Assembly: GCA_964058845.1 (NCBI GenBank)
Contig: CAXKVR010000661.1
Coordinates: forward strand, 1 to 24,146
Origin: Carex sylvatica
Lineage: Eukaryota; Streptophyta; Magnoliopsida; Poales; Cyperaceae
Length of the DNA: 24,146 nucleotides
Direction: 5' to 3'
Made by a program: the position numbers and the translations under genes. Below, piece after piece: positions 9,092 to 18,580 of the stretch (position 1 is the stretch's first letter; every line of letters begins with the position of its first letter). Under the pieces are notes generated by a model, which made no database searches, was not told where the DNA came from, and saw only the letters and a list, made by a program, of their open reading frames with translations.

Positions 9092-10293
9092 GTGAATGCT
9101 TTCTTAAATAATGTGTCTTAGACCTGAGGTTGAATTTGGGAACTATAATAGCATGCAGATTGCAAATGAATACTGCTAGATTTTGCCGTTTAGATGTGCT
9201 ATATTGTTGATCAAGCACAGATGTGCTATATCAAAGTTGTAATCTTTAGCTGAATAATTTCACGGCGAATTGGTTTACAAGTTTTTTTATTTTGTTGCGA
9301 TGCTTTTTTTTTTTTCTTCCTGCTAAATGGTTTCCTTAACCCTATTCATGAATTTTTTTTCTATTTTATAGTTGTTGTTTTTTTAATTCCTTTGCACATG
9401 CTCTATATGCCCGATGATGGAATTTACTACACAAAAACTTTGGAGGCTCGTTTACCTTGTGTTGGTTTTTCTTTGAGCATGGAAGCAAAGCAAACTTATC
9501 TTTTTGAGATGTGAGCGGTCATGAATTGCTATGTTTCCTCTTCAAGTTACTTCTCTACCAGTAATGGGATAACCCATATCAATTTGGGGAAATAAATCTG
9601 CTACGATCCTAAGGGATGATTGTAGGGTCCTTACAATTCCAAATCCAACCTTTCATTTTTTGGGTTGTAATCAGGTTGAGCTCTGTGTTAGAACAAATTC
9701 ATGCCTCATGAATGGATTAAAATAAGGGAGAATTTCAAGTGTGCCCATAAAAACTTTTAAAATAGCCAATTTTCCCATTAAAACATCATAATATTCAATA
9801 TCCCTCAAAAACTTGAGATAATTGGAAATATGGCAACCCATGCATGTAAGCATGTTAGCTTGATACTTCATGTTACCATATCATGATACTCGTATCCATA
9901 TCCGTGAAACATAGCTGGGTTAAATACTAATTGCATGCTACAAAATGATGTGCCTTACTGTACAATGGAATTCATTGTCTGGACATGAATTAAGCCATGA
10001 AGTGATTAGATTGTGAAATTCAAATACTAAGGGTTTGATTGGAACACAATAGATGTCGGAGTTCAATTGATTTCAATTCAATAGAATATAATAGAGATGA
10101 ATTCCAGTTGAACTTTGTTGATTGGAATCAAAATGAAGAAGAATTGAATTCTCCTCAAATTATAAGTAATGATGGCCAAAGTTTGGTCCCATCACCATCA
10201 CGCCAATAGCCCCACCGCCATTATCTACTTTTTCATCATCATTATTATTATTATTTTTGAGAGAATTTTGAAGGGATGCAACTCAGAGTGCGT

Positions 10294-10460
10294 ATCCTCT
10301 GAGATATCTCAATATTTGCGTGACCGACGTGTACAGTGCCTATTCGGATAGTGCAGGGGACCAGTATTATTTGTGCTTTGAAATTCGTTCAGAACGTATT
10401 TGAACGGTTGAGATTTTCCAAAAAAAAAAAACACTCATAGTTTGAGATATCTCAGAGGAT
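10294..10460. repeat. Inverted repeat next to the 5S-derived sequence
   Basis: A 19-bp perfect inverted repeat: atcctctgagatatctcaa at 10294-10312 and ttgagatatctcagaggat at 10442-10460. The outer flanks also match: gggatgcaactcagag (10274) resembles the far end of 5S rRNA, and ctgcaactcaggg (10469) is the same part within the 5S-like copy. The ~130-bp interior has an aacggttgagatttt motif and an A-tract. Unit A has lost the left arm. Confidence 0.75.
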
Positions 10461-10464
10461 GTGA

Positions 10465-10583
10465 ATTCTGCAACTCAGGGACTTCCTAGGAGGTCACCCA
10501 TCCTAGTACTACTTCTGCCCAAGCATGCTTAAATCCGGAGTTTTGATGGGTTCCGGTGCTTTATTGCTGATATGATCACATCC
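10465..10583 (-). pseudogene. 5S rRNA-derived sequence (copy in unit C)
   Basis: The reverse complement begins GGATGTGATCATATCAGC and follows plant 5S rRNA across about 119 nt. It is closer to real 5S than the copy at 2021-2139: AAGCACCGGAACCCATCA and the internal control element TAGGATGGGTGACC are intact. The 3' end reads GAGTTGCAGAATTC instead of GTTGCATCCC. It is most likely a fossil of a 5S-carrying retroelement, present before the A+B block was copied, since A has it at the same place. Whether it can still recruit TFIIIA/Pol III cannot be told from sequence. Confidence 0.8.
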
Positions 10584-12162
10584 GTGTTTATAATTGTTAT
10601 TATCATTATTATTCAAATGTTTGGGCTTCGAATATAGATCCATAGTGTGGACCAATGTGCATTATCCATAGTACCATAGCCTTACTCTTATTATTATTAT
10701 TATTAGTATTATCATTATTGTTGCTATCATTGCCATCATCATCACCATCACTGTATGGAGGGAATGGGAGCTCTTTATGCCGCTTGGTACTGAAAGGATA
10801 AGCTTGCTTCCTCTTTGCTCAAATTAAAAACCCACTTTGGTGCTTGTCTATGAGCAGTAAGTTAACTTTCTGAGGGCATTAATGCAAGAGTTTTCTACTG
10901 GTTTGACGATATGTCATTTGAATTTTTGTTTTGTTTCTTTTTTTTTGAAAGATTTATTAAATAGGCCTACAAGATTCTATTTTTTGGTGATTGTGATTGA
11001 AATTATGTGTTCAATTGACGCTGGCATCAAATGGGCTGACATCTTTTGCACCAGAAATTCATTATTTCGTTGTTTTTTTTAAACTGGAACAATGAATTTT
11101 TCTGGCAGTACTTTGACCTTAGTTGTTGAATCGTTTACTTGGCTCTACTTATAGCATATTTTTCTCGTTGGATTCCAAATTCTGTTATGTATCTTTTGAA
11201 AATCTTTTCTTTGGAAGCGAGCAATAAGAATAAGGACAACAAAGATTTGGAAACGCTGATTATTATTTAGTGCTTGAATGTAGTTATTTTTACTCAACAT
11301 TGTATTATTTTCTTTTTGCTAACCTTTAATGTTGCATTACTAATGCCACAATTTGCCTAATGATGCTTAACGCAGTAAAACTAGACAGCTTGATGCCTTG
11401 GGTGAGTTTTTCTTTCCTTTTGCATGGGAGTAAAGCTGGTTTTCTATTGAGATGCAAGTAGAGCTTTCCTCATAATTTTCCTATTAATAAAAGAAAGAGA
11501 GAGAAATATATTATTGGTATCTTTTACCACTATCCGACCCGTTTGCACCCCTACATTCAACCTTTTGGTTTGGTCATAGAACTAGCAAAATCTAACCTGA
11601 CCCATTAAATATTAACCTGCTAATTGCAAGGTTGTTATATCTGTTCCGTCTGGAGCTCTCTTGGTACTTGAGAGAAAATCTTGCTTCTCCCTTGGCTGTC
11701 AGTTTGTACGGAAGTATGATGAAATGCAATTTACTGAGGGTATCCTGCTACTGGTTTCTTGATTTTTTATGAACTGCTAGCTTTTACTTCTTTTATATGA
11801 AAAAAGTTCTTTTTCACTAGGACTATTGGTTTAAGTCTTTAAGAAAACTATTTACACTTAGTTGTCTGAAAAGTATACAGTGTTTGTTGATTGATGACTT
11901 GGTAGACGTGTCAATGCTCTTTCGTCCTTTTGGTTTCTACTATTTTGCATCTGTAGGTGAATAATTCGTGCTTCTCTTGAATCTTTGAAATTTGAACAAT
12001 AGTTCAATGAGCAAAGTAAAAGGATTATTTATTTTTATTTTTTTTGAAAATAATCTATTGTTGTGGTCATATGCTACTCAAAATTCTGTTATTAAGTAAT
12101 AAATCGAATGTCATCTTGTTGGTTTTTCTCAAATGGAAAACACCTAAATTAGCTGCCAAGAT

Positions 12163-12236
12163 AGTCATACTAGTCTTTCTTTTTGAAGGTTTAGTCATAC
12201 TAGTCTTTCTTTTTGAAGGTTTAGTCATACTAGTCT
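12163..12236. repeat. 30-bp tandem repeat private to unit C
   Basis: About 2.5 copies of a 30-bp unit starting agtcatactagtctttcttt (at 12163, 12193 and 12223). Unit A has one copy and a diverged partial at the same place (from about 3497). Confidence 0.9.
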
Positions 12237-12463
12237 ATGTTTCAAATTTGTTTTACAATCAACTGGTGCTATATGATATTTCCACTGGTATCTGCTTGTA
12301 TTGTTTTTTTAGGTACTACATTTTAATATCTTCTTCTTCTTAGTTTTGTGTTTCTCAAGCTCTAAAACAACTGATGCTTTGAGCTTCATTTGTTGTGCTC
12401 TTACTTGTTTATGCATTAAATTTAAATTTACTAATCTGAGGCTTTTGGTTATGTTTTTTTTCC

Positions 12464-15190
12464 CTGCTAATTGGGTTCCTTCATTCTATATATGATTTTT
12501 TCTACTTCATAGTTGGTTCTTTTAATTCCTTTGCACATGCTCTATATGCTCGATGATGGAATCTACTATACAAAAGTTTTGGAGGCTCGTTTACCTTGTG
12601 TTGGTTTTTCTTTGAGCATGATTGGTGAAGCAAACTTATCTTTTTGAGATGTGAGCTGTCATTAATAGCTATTTTTCCTCTTCAAGTTACTTCATCTCTC
12701 GGGATGTGTGCGCTCCACTTCGGATAGATTATCACGGATTTGAATCGGACGGTCCTGATTTAAAACCCAAAGATTGAGTTACTTCACTGGATCTGAACTT
12801 GTTTGAGCTGTGTTAGAGCAACTCATGCCTCAGGAATGGATTCAAATAATTGGTGCAAGCGACCCCTCCTCTTGAAAATATATACTACTTAATGGTAAAT
12901 GCAATTTAGCATTCTGTTTATGGGGGAATTTCACGTATACCCTTCAAAAACTTCAAAATTACGTATTTCTCCTTCGAAAATTCATAATATCATATTGGAA
13001 ATTTGGCAATCCCTACAATGTTAGCCTGATACTTCATGTGGACAATTGTCTCTGTGTTGGATATGAATTGCAGTTAGGGGTGTAAATGGATTGGATATTA
13101 TATGATTTTGTTCGGATCCGAATCCGTAAAATTACTTTCATGATACTCGTATCCATATTATGTAATTTCCATAGTATGGACCAATGTGCATTATGCATAG
13201 TACCATAGCCTCACTCTAATTACTATTATTATTGCTATTGTTGCCATCATCATCACCATCACTGTATGGAGGAAATGGAGCTATTTATGCCGCTTGGTAC
13301 TGAAAGGATAAGCTTGCTTCCTCTTTGCTCAATTTAAAAACCCACTTTGGTACTTGTCTATGAGTAACGAGTTCACTTTCTGAGGGCATTAACACACAAG
13401 AGTTTTCTACTGGTTTGATGAGATATCATTTGAACTTCTGCTTTGTTTCTTTTTTTGAATGTTCTATCAAATAGGCCTACAAGATTTTATTTTTTTGGTA
13501 GTTGTGATTTAATTTATGTGTTCTATGGATGCTGGACAAATGGACTAACATCTTTCGTACAGGAAATTCATTATTTATTTATTTTAAACTGGAACAACGA
13601 ATTTTTCTGGTAGTACTTCTTTGACCTTAATTGTTGAAAGGTTCACTTTGCTCTACTTTTCATATATTTTTGTCGTTGGATCCAGATTCTGTTATGCTCC
13701 TTGTGAACCTTTTCTTTGGAAGCTAGCAATAAGAAATAAGGACAACAAAGATTTGAAGACCATGATTATTATTTGGTGCTTGCATGTAGTTATTTTTACA
13801 CAACACTGTATTCTTTTCTATTTTGCGAATTTTTACGCTTGCATTACTATTGCCATAATTTTAACACAGTAAAACTTGACAGCTTGATGCCTTGGGTGAG
13901 TTTTTCTTTCCTCTTGCACGGGAGCGAAGCTGGTTTTCTTTTGAGATGCAAGTAGAGCATTCCTCATTAGTTTTCTACTATAAAAAGAAAGAGAGAAAAA
14001 AATATATTATTGTTATCTTTTTACCACTATACGATCTGTTGGCACCCCTACATTCAACCTTTTGGTTTGGTCACTTTTGGTACTTGAGAAGAAATCTTGC
14101 TTTGTCGGTGCTTTAGTTGAAACTCATTCAATTAGCTGTCAATTTGTATCAAAGTAAGATGAATTGCAATTTACTGAGGGCATCCTGCCTACTGGTTTAT
14201 TGATTTTTTTTATGAAATACTGGGTTATACTGTTATTATATGAAAAAGTTAATTTTCACTAGGAGTATTGGTTTAGGAAAACTAAACCATGCTTTTTCAT
14301 CCTTTTGGTTTCTACTATTTAGCATGTGTATTGTGACTAATTCCTGCTTCTCTTGGATCTTTGAAATTCTATCAATAGTTCAATGAGCAAAGTAAAAGGA
14401 TGGAATGCTTTTCTTTAATCTATTAGTCTTATCATAAGACTAAGAGTCTTATGCTTCCAATTTGTTTTACAATCAACTGGTGCTATATGATATTTCTACT
14501 GGTATCTTCTTTTAGTGATATTTTAGGTACTACATTTTATGTTCATTAGCTGATCTATCTAAAAGTGACTTTAGTATACTCGATACTATTTTGCCCAGTG
14601 ATGATACTTCTTACATTTCATAAAGTTGAGATGGATTTTTTCTTGGGTTTAATTTTCTTTCTTAGTGTGTGGGCCTAATAATAAAATCTTCCTTCTGAGA
14701 TGCAAGTAATCTAACATAACTTCCATCTTTCAAGTTCATATCCTCTCCATTTTGTATCACATATACCAGGGGCAGATTTAGGGCAAGTGCAGAGGGTGGT
14801 TAGTCCATCCCCATAAATACAAATGAACATTTTTTCCCTTTACACTTGAATGATTTTTAAAAGTGTTTATATCAACATTTTTGCCCTTGACAGTTAAATG
14901 TTTCTTCAAAGTGTTTATATGGTTCAGCCCTTCTCATAATATACAGGGGGGAATTTATAGTGTGCCCATGTAAACTTCTGAAATAGCCAATTTCTAGTGT
15001 GTCACACATCATGCTTTTTTTACTTTCCAGTCCCCTCAATCTTAATTTTCTGGTTTCACCCCTGACATATACCATGATCTGTCAGGTTCAGCTTCTCTCC
15101 AGTAGCATGGAATTTAGATATTTTAGATTACCTAGTTTTGTACTTGTTACTTGGAAGGAAGTTTTGTACTCACATGCTCAAATTGAGAAT
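12464..15190. repeat. Duplication unit D (pairs with B)
   Basis: Matches B from ccctgctaattggg to about 15190 (gctcaaattgagaa). Differences from B: a replaced stretch at about 12692-12820, an extra ~420 bp at 14643-15083 that includes the hAT MITE 14767-15064, and loss of the terminal part seen in B at 6290-6410. It ends just before the protein gene's leader. Confidence 0.75.
14767..15064. mobile_element. hAT-type MITE, 298 bp, with perfect 8-bp TSD
   Basis: The TIRs are CAGGGGCAGA at the left and, read on the opposite strand, CAGGGGTGAA at the right. The element is flanked by identical 8-bp TSDs, acatatac, at 14759-14766 and 15065-15072. TSD length and CAGGGG-type ends are typical of hAT elements. 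There is no coding capacity. Part of its right half (14945-14998) resembles gggaatttcaagtgtgccca stretches found in units A and C. Confidence 0.85.
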
Positions 15191-15260
15191 GTTTGAAGTT
15201 TTCTCTGATTTTTGAAGAAAAGGCTCAAATTGGGGAAGCTTTGTACTCACATGCCATAGC

Positions 15261-15461
15261 TTTCTTTCAGTCAATTCATCAGAAATCAAAATCATGGCAT
15301 CTCCTTCTCTCAAACCTCCACCAGATATAATAGAAACCTAATCTTACACCATCCCCACCTCTACTCTCCACACAAATAGCTCTCCATCTCTGTGATTCTC
15401 CTCCCCTACTCCAAAACAAGAAAAAAAAAGCCTTAATTTCAATTAAACTAACCCAAAACAA
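15261..15461 (+). promoter_or_regulatory. Leader/promoter region of the two-exon gene
   Basis: A strong 3' splice site, tttctttcag, ends at 15270. It is followed by a CT-rich leader (15300-15420) typical of plant 5' UTRs and by acaaATGG at the start codon. A TATA-like tataata lies at 15326-15332, which would put a local start of transcription near 15355. Two models are possible: a local promoter, or a spliced leader whose first exon lies far upstream (8981-9091). In the second model the TATA-like string would be transcribed. Confidence 0.4.
15294..15341 (+). other. Upstream ORF (15 codons) in the leader
   Basis: ATGGCATCTCC opens a 15-residue frame (MASPSLKPPPDIIET) with stop TAA at 15339-15341. 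It is present in the mRNA only if transcription starts upstream of about 15290. The context (aatcATGG) is fair. It is not known to be translated. Confidence 0.35.
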
Positions 15462-17317
15462 ATGGATAATATCTGGTCATGGATCATGTCTTTACCTTCG
15501 CTGAATGACTGGCCGTCAGATGCTGCTCCATCTCTCCTCCTGGCCTCTTCGCCATACAAATTCATTACTTTCCAAGCCGAGTGTTCTTCCGACTCAAGCC
15601 TTGATGCACTGGTCTCCTTCTCCATCTCTCTCCATGAATACAACTCATCGGCCCCGCCTCGCACACTATGGGTATCCAATCCATCTCCTCTCTCTTCCCC
15701 TTCAACCCGACACTGTCTGTTATTGCATCAACTTATTCATGAAATCATCACTGTCTCCCCTTCCATCTCTTCCTTAAATTCCAATGTTTACCTTAAGCTA
15801 GAATCAATATCAAGAGTGGCAGAGACTTTTGAAGAAAACGAGGCTTCATTGTTCTTCTCGCTCACACTTTTGCTCCGTTTGTTCTTGTTGTGTGCTATAG
15901 ATGCACCGGTTGAAGTTGGATATCTCTTCTTCTCTGCATTGACAGAAAATGTGACCCATGCTCTTAACTGCACTAAGGTTATTAGTAATTTGCTTCTGGC
16001 AGTGGGGCCTGACGTAGAGCAGCGGTATATGAGGTCACTGGGCTACATGCTCTCCAAATGGTGCTTGCTTAGAGACATACAAACTGGGCCCAAGTTAAAT
16101 GCAGGGCCGGTACCAGCTGCGTGCTTCTCGTATGCTACATCAGTTCACGGTCTGTTTGTATTGAAAGGCTATGCGCCCATTTTAGCAATGGTTCGTGTTA
16201 GAGCTGCCGAGACGAATAAGGATCATGAAATGGTGAACGAGCCGAAAGAGTCTGTGTTGCGATACACACTGGCACACCAACAGCTGGAGCTAGTGGTCCA
16301 ATTGGAATGCAATGTTTGTATGCGGGACCCACGGTTTATCCTGGTCAACATACACGTTGACAGTCTACGTCTGCATGTAATCAGATTAGGGTACAATAGA
16401 CAAGATGATGAAACAGAGCTTGAGGAACAAGATGAGATTGAAATTGAAAGTGAGCGCCACTTCCCGTCACGTGTGCGGTTTTGGGTCGGGCCTGTGCCTG
16501 GCTCAACCTATGCAACTGGTCCGAGTCTTGGCCGGTCAAGTGGAAACCCGGAGCGAGAAGTAGAGACCACCCAAACAGTTAAAGGGGGCTTCTTCGCTGG
16601 TGCAAAAGGCAAAGGGATAAGAACAAAGGTATTACTAATAGAAAGGAGTACATTTTGCCAATCTATTGACTCATCATTTTCTTTGACTCTGATGCCAATT
16701 TTAGGCTTTAGTTTAGTTCCTATAGATATGCCAAATTCTCCATTGTTTAATGTTAATACTTAATATAATGATTTGGTAAAATTCATCCAATTATAATAGT
16801 TAAGTTAAAAGATATTATAACAATTTATTTTTGTATTTTTATTCGCAGTAAAGCATCGATCTTCAATGCATAAATGCAACATAATCATTTCAACTGGCAG
16901 GTTAGATCTTCAGCTAGAACAAGAAACAGAAGCTGGAGATGGGAACAAGAGGCAGATGGAAGTGCAGCAGTATTTGAAGGGGTTCTCTGCGACACCGCCA
17001 CATGGACAGAGGTTGCAACGTGGCGACCCGGCAGTGCACCCACAGATCCCCGAACCGGCCTGAGGCGGCGTTGGCGGGGTCCCGGTAGGGCGTTCAGTAA
17101 AAAGGGTGGTTTAGTGGTGGCAGGAGATGAGCTACCGGAAGGAGTGACGTGGCGTGTGGGGAGAGAGATGGAGGGGGGAAAGGTGAGGTGGAGAATAGGG
17201 GGTAGGTTTTGGGTAAGCTATTTTGCAAATGAGGTGAGGAGCAGTTATTGGGAAACCAGGTGTGTGGAGTGGAATCAAGAGGTGGAACTTGCTCTTGTGG
17301 CTGGTGGTGACCATTAG
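15462..17317 (+). CDS. Uncharacterised plant protein, 527 aa, two exons (join 15462-16628, 16901-17317)
   Basis: Function not recognised. Exon 1 encodes residues 1-389; exon 2 encodes 390-527 and ends in TAG at 17315-17317. The start ATG has good context (acaaATGG). Visible features are: Trp-rich N-terminus (MDNIWSWIMSLPSLNDWP); hydrophobic stretch at about 129-146 (SLFFSLTLLLRLFLLCAI), possibly membrane or buried helix; acidic run at about 315-333; then a conserved-looking C-terminal half with RVRFWVGPVPGSTY (337-350), GRSSGNPEREVE and, after the splice, RNRSWRWEQEADGSAAVFEG, GGLVVAGDELPEGVTWRVG and SSYWETRCVEWNQEVELALV. Dense Trp/Arg/Gly motifs and the continuity of the frame across the splice argue for a real conserved domain. 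From memory it resembles plant-only proteins of unknown function; this was not checked. If the intron is retained, translation stops at 16763 (433 aa). The gene lies directly downstream of unit D and upstream of a hAT MITE. Confidence 0.85.
16629..16900 (+). other. Phase-0 intron of the two-exon gene
   Basis: The 272-bp AT-rich intron has borders ACAAAG|gtatta and aactggcag|GTTAGA. It removes the in-frame stop near 16761. The frame on both sides is phase 0, joining ..GKGIRTK to VRSSARTRNRSW... Later AGs (16905, 16913, 16917) are weaker alternatives. Confidence 0.85.
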
Positions 17318-17470
17318 CTCTTGCATGGATAAGTAACATGAGACAAAATTGAGAGGTGATGATTGATACACTTTTGTAAGATTTTGGATAATGAGCTCAT
17401 GATTAATTGTTGAGATCTTCGTTGTATATATTTTTTGTTGCTATATAAAATGTCATTCGTTCTCTTATTT
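17318..17470 (+). terminator. 3' UTR and polyadenylation region of the two-exon gene
   Basis: After the stop codon an AT-rich stretch holds a ttgtatata far-upstream-like element (about 17422) and a tataaaa near-upstream-like element (about 17443), placing cleavage around 17460-17470. A hAT MITE has inserted a little further on (17513). Confidence 0.45.
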
Positions 17471-17512
17471 CTGTTTTTTTTTTCACCTCTTTACTTTTTC
17501 CATAGGATGTAC

Positions 17513-18180
17513 TAGGCTGCACAAAAAGTTCATAGTTAGTGATTCAATTTGAGTTTGATTCGAAAAAAATTCGTAATTAATTCGATTCGAAATTAATTCG
17601 TTATGAAACAAATCAAATCAGTTCGATTCAAATTTGATTTATCTTATTTAAATCAAACTCAATCTGGTTATAATTTGTTTGAAATTGATTCGCAAATTAT
17701 TTAAGTTTGTATATTAAATAATACAACTAATGGATTCAACAATTAATTTTTTAATAAAGCAGGAACCGAACTTATATCATAGTTCAAAATTGTTAATATA
17801 ATGACAACTTCTAACAGTAAAATATTTCAGCAACATAATAATTTAACAATGTAATAAGTTTCATTTGACTAGGTTCATGCCGTGATTTTAATATAATCTA
17901 GCAGCATAAAAAGGTAAGAAAATTTTGAGTTGGTCCATAATCTATCAATGTGAATTCATAAAAGATAAAAGAAAACCGTGTGAATTTTGTTTTGCGCGAA
18001 TAAAATTAATGCATAAACTATCGGTATAACTAGGTTGCCAAAAAAATTTGTAGTTCGTAATTCGATTGATTTCGATTCGATATTAGTTTGTTCTGAAACA
18101 AATTAAACTAATTCGGTTCGAATCTCATTCAAACTCAAACTGGAGTAAGTTCAATTCGGTTCAATTCGTTTGCAGCCCTA
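17513..18180. mobile_element. Non-autonomous hAT element, 668 bp, perfect 8-bp TSD
   Basis: TIRs: TAGGCTGCACAAA at the left and, on the opposite strand at the right, TAGGGCTGCAAACG. Identical 8-bp TSDs ggatgtac flank it at 17505-17512 and 18181-18188. Subterminal parts are full of ttcgattcg and gaattcg-type motifs in both orientations, as in hAT subterminal regions. No transposase frame is present. It lies about 195 bp beyond the stop codon of the two-exon gene. Confidence 0.9.
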
Positions 18181-18188
18181 GGATGTAC

Positions 18189-18499
18189 GCATATCAAGGC
18201 CAATTATTTTTCCACTGAAATTTTACGGACATTTTTTTTGGATTGTAGGTAAAATATTTAAAAAAAAAGAAGATTTGATTAACAATAATCTCTATACAGA
18301 AATAAGAAAGCAAGAAAAACTGTTTAATTATTTCCGCAATCCAGAAATCACAAACGCTTATAACCAAAAGCCAGGAGTTAAAAAAAGCATGGTAAATTGG
18401 TAATCGAAAAGGAGTAGTCCGGTTAATGGAAATAGTTCGCGCACAAAAGTACTGTTAAACTTTAATAGATAATAAAAGTTTCACATGAAAAACAACAAA
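18189..18499. other. Intergenic, nothing recognised
   Basis: AT-rich sequence between the hAT element and the first tRNA gene, with no frame or structure. The last bases before the tRNA (aaaaacaacaaag) hold CAA triplets of the kind found upstream of plant tRNA genes. Confidence 0.5.
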
Positions 18500-18571
18500 G
18501 TCGTTGTAGTATAGTGGTGAGTATTCCCGCCTGTCACGCGGGTGACCCGGGTTCGATCCCCGGCAACGGCG
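18500..18571 (+). tRNA. tRNA-Asp (anticodon GTC)
   Basis: A complete 72-nt cloverleaf. The acceptor stem gtcgttg (18500-18506) pairs with caacggc (18564-18570), with discriminator g at 18571. The anticodon stem is cccgc/gcggg with loop ctgtcac and anticodon GTC at 18533-18535. The T arm is ccggg-ttcgatc-cccgg. The Pol III A box (tagtatagtgg) and B box (ggttcgatcc) are intact. There is no encoded CCA and no intron, as expected for a nuclear gene. It inserts aspartate at GAC/GAU codons. Confidence 0.97.
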
Positions 18572-18574
18572 ATA

Positions 18575-18580
18575 TTTTTT
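18575..18580 (+). terminator. Pol III terminator of the first tRNA-Asp gene
   Basis: A run of six T begins four bases after the tRNA 3' end. Confidence 0.8.

Larger units (their letters stand above)
9325..12463. repeat. Duplication unit C (pairs with A)
   Basis: Closely matches unit A and is more complete. It retains the inverted repeat next to the 5S element and the stretch 11339-11532 lost from A, and has a single copy of the 58-bp sequence duplicated in A. Private change: a 30-bp tandem repeat at 12163. No protein gene is supported. Confidence 0.8.
6960..15190. repeat. Segmental tandem duplication, second copy (promoter-like block + units C and D)
   Basis: This is the second copy of 1-6719, enlarged by a 1.4-kb TIR element (7501-8900), a 298-bp hAT MITE (14767-15064) and small insertions. 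It ends about 80 bp before a possible 3' splice site (15270) and 270 bp before the start codon of the only convincing protein gene in the window. The match to copy 1 stops near 15190 (copy 1: about 6240). Confidence 0.85.

Noticed and set aside
12044..12343. 99-codon frame in unit C
   Set aside because: Its length comes from the 30-bp in-frame tandem repeat at 12163; the frame is shorter in A and broken in B.
15505..15777. Overlapping plus-strand frame within exon 1
   Set aside because: Alternative frame of the larger gene; the main frame runs through to the splice site and joins exon 2 in phase.
17094..17371. Minus-strand frames opposite exon 2
   Set aside because: These are shadows of the GC-rich coding exon on the plus strand, with Pro/Ser/His-rich translations.
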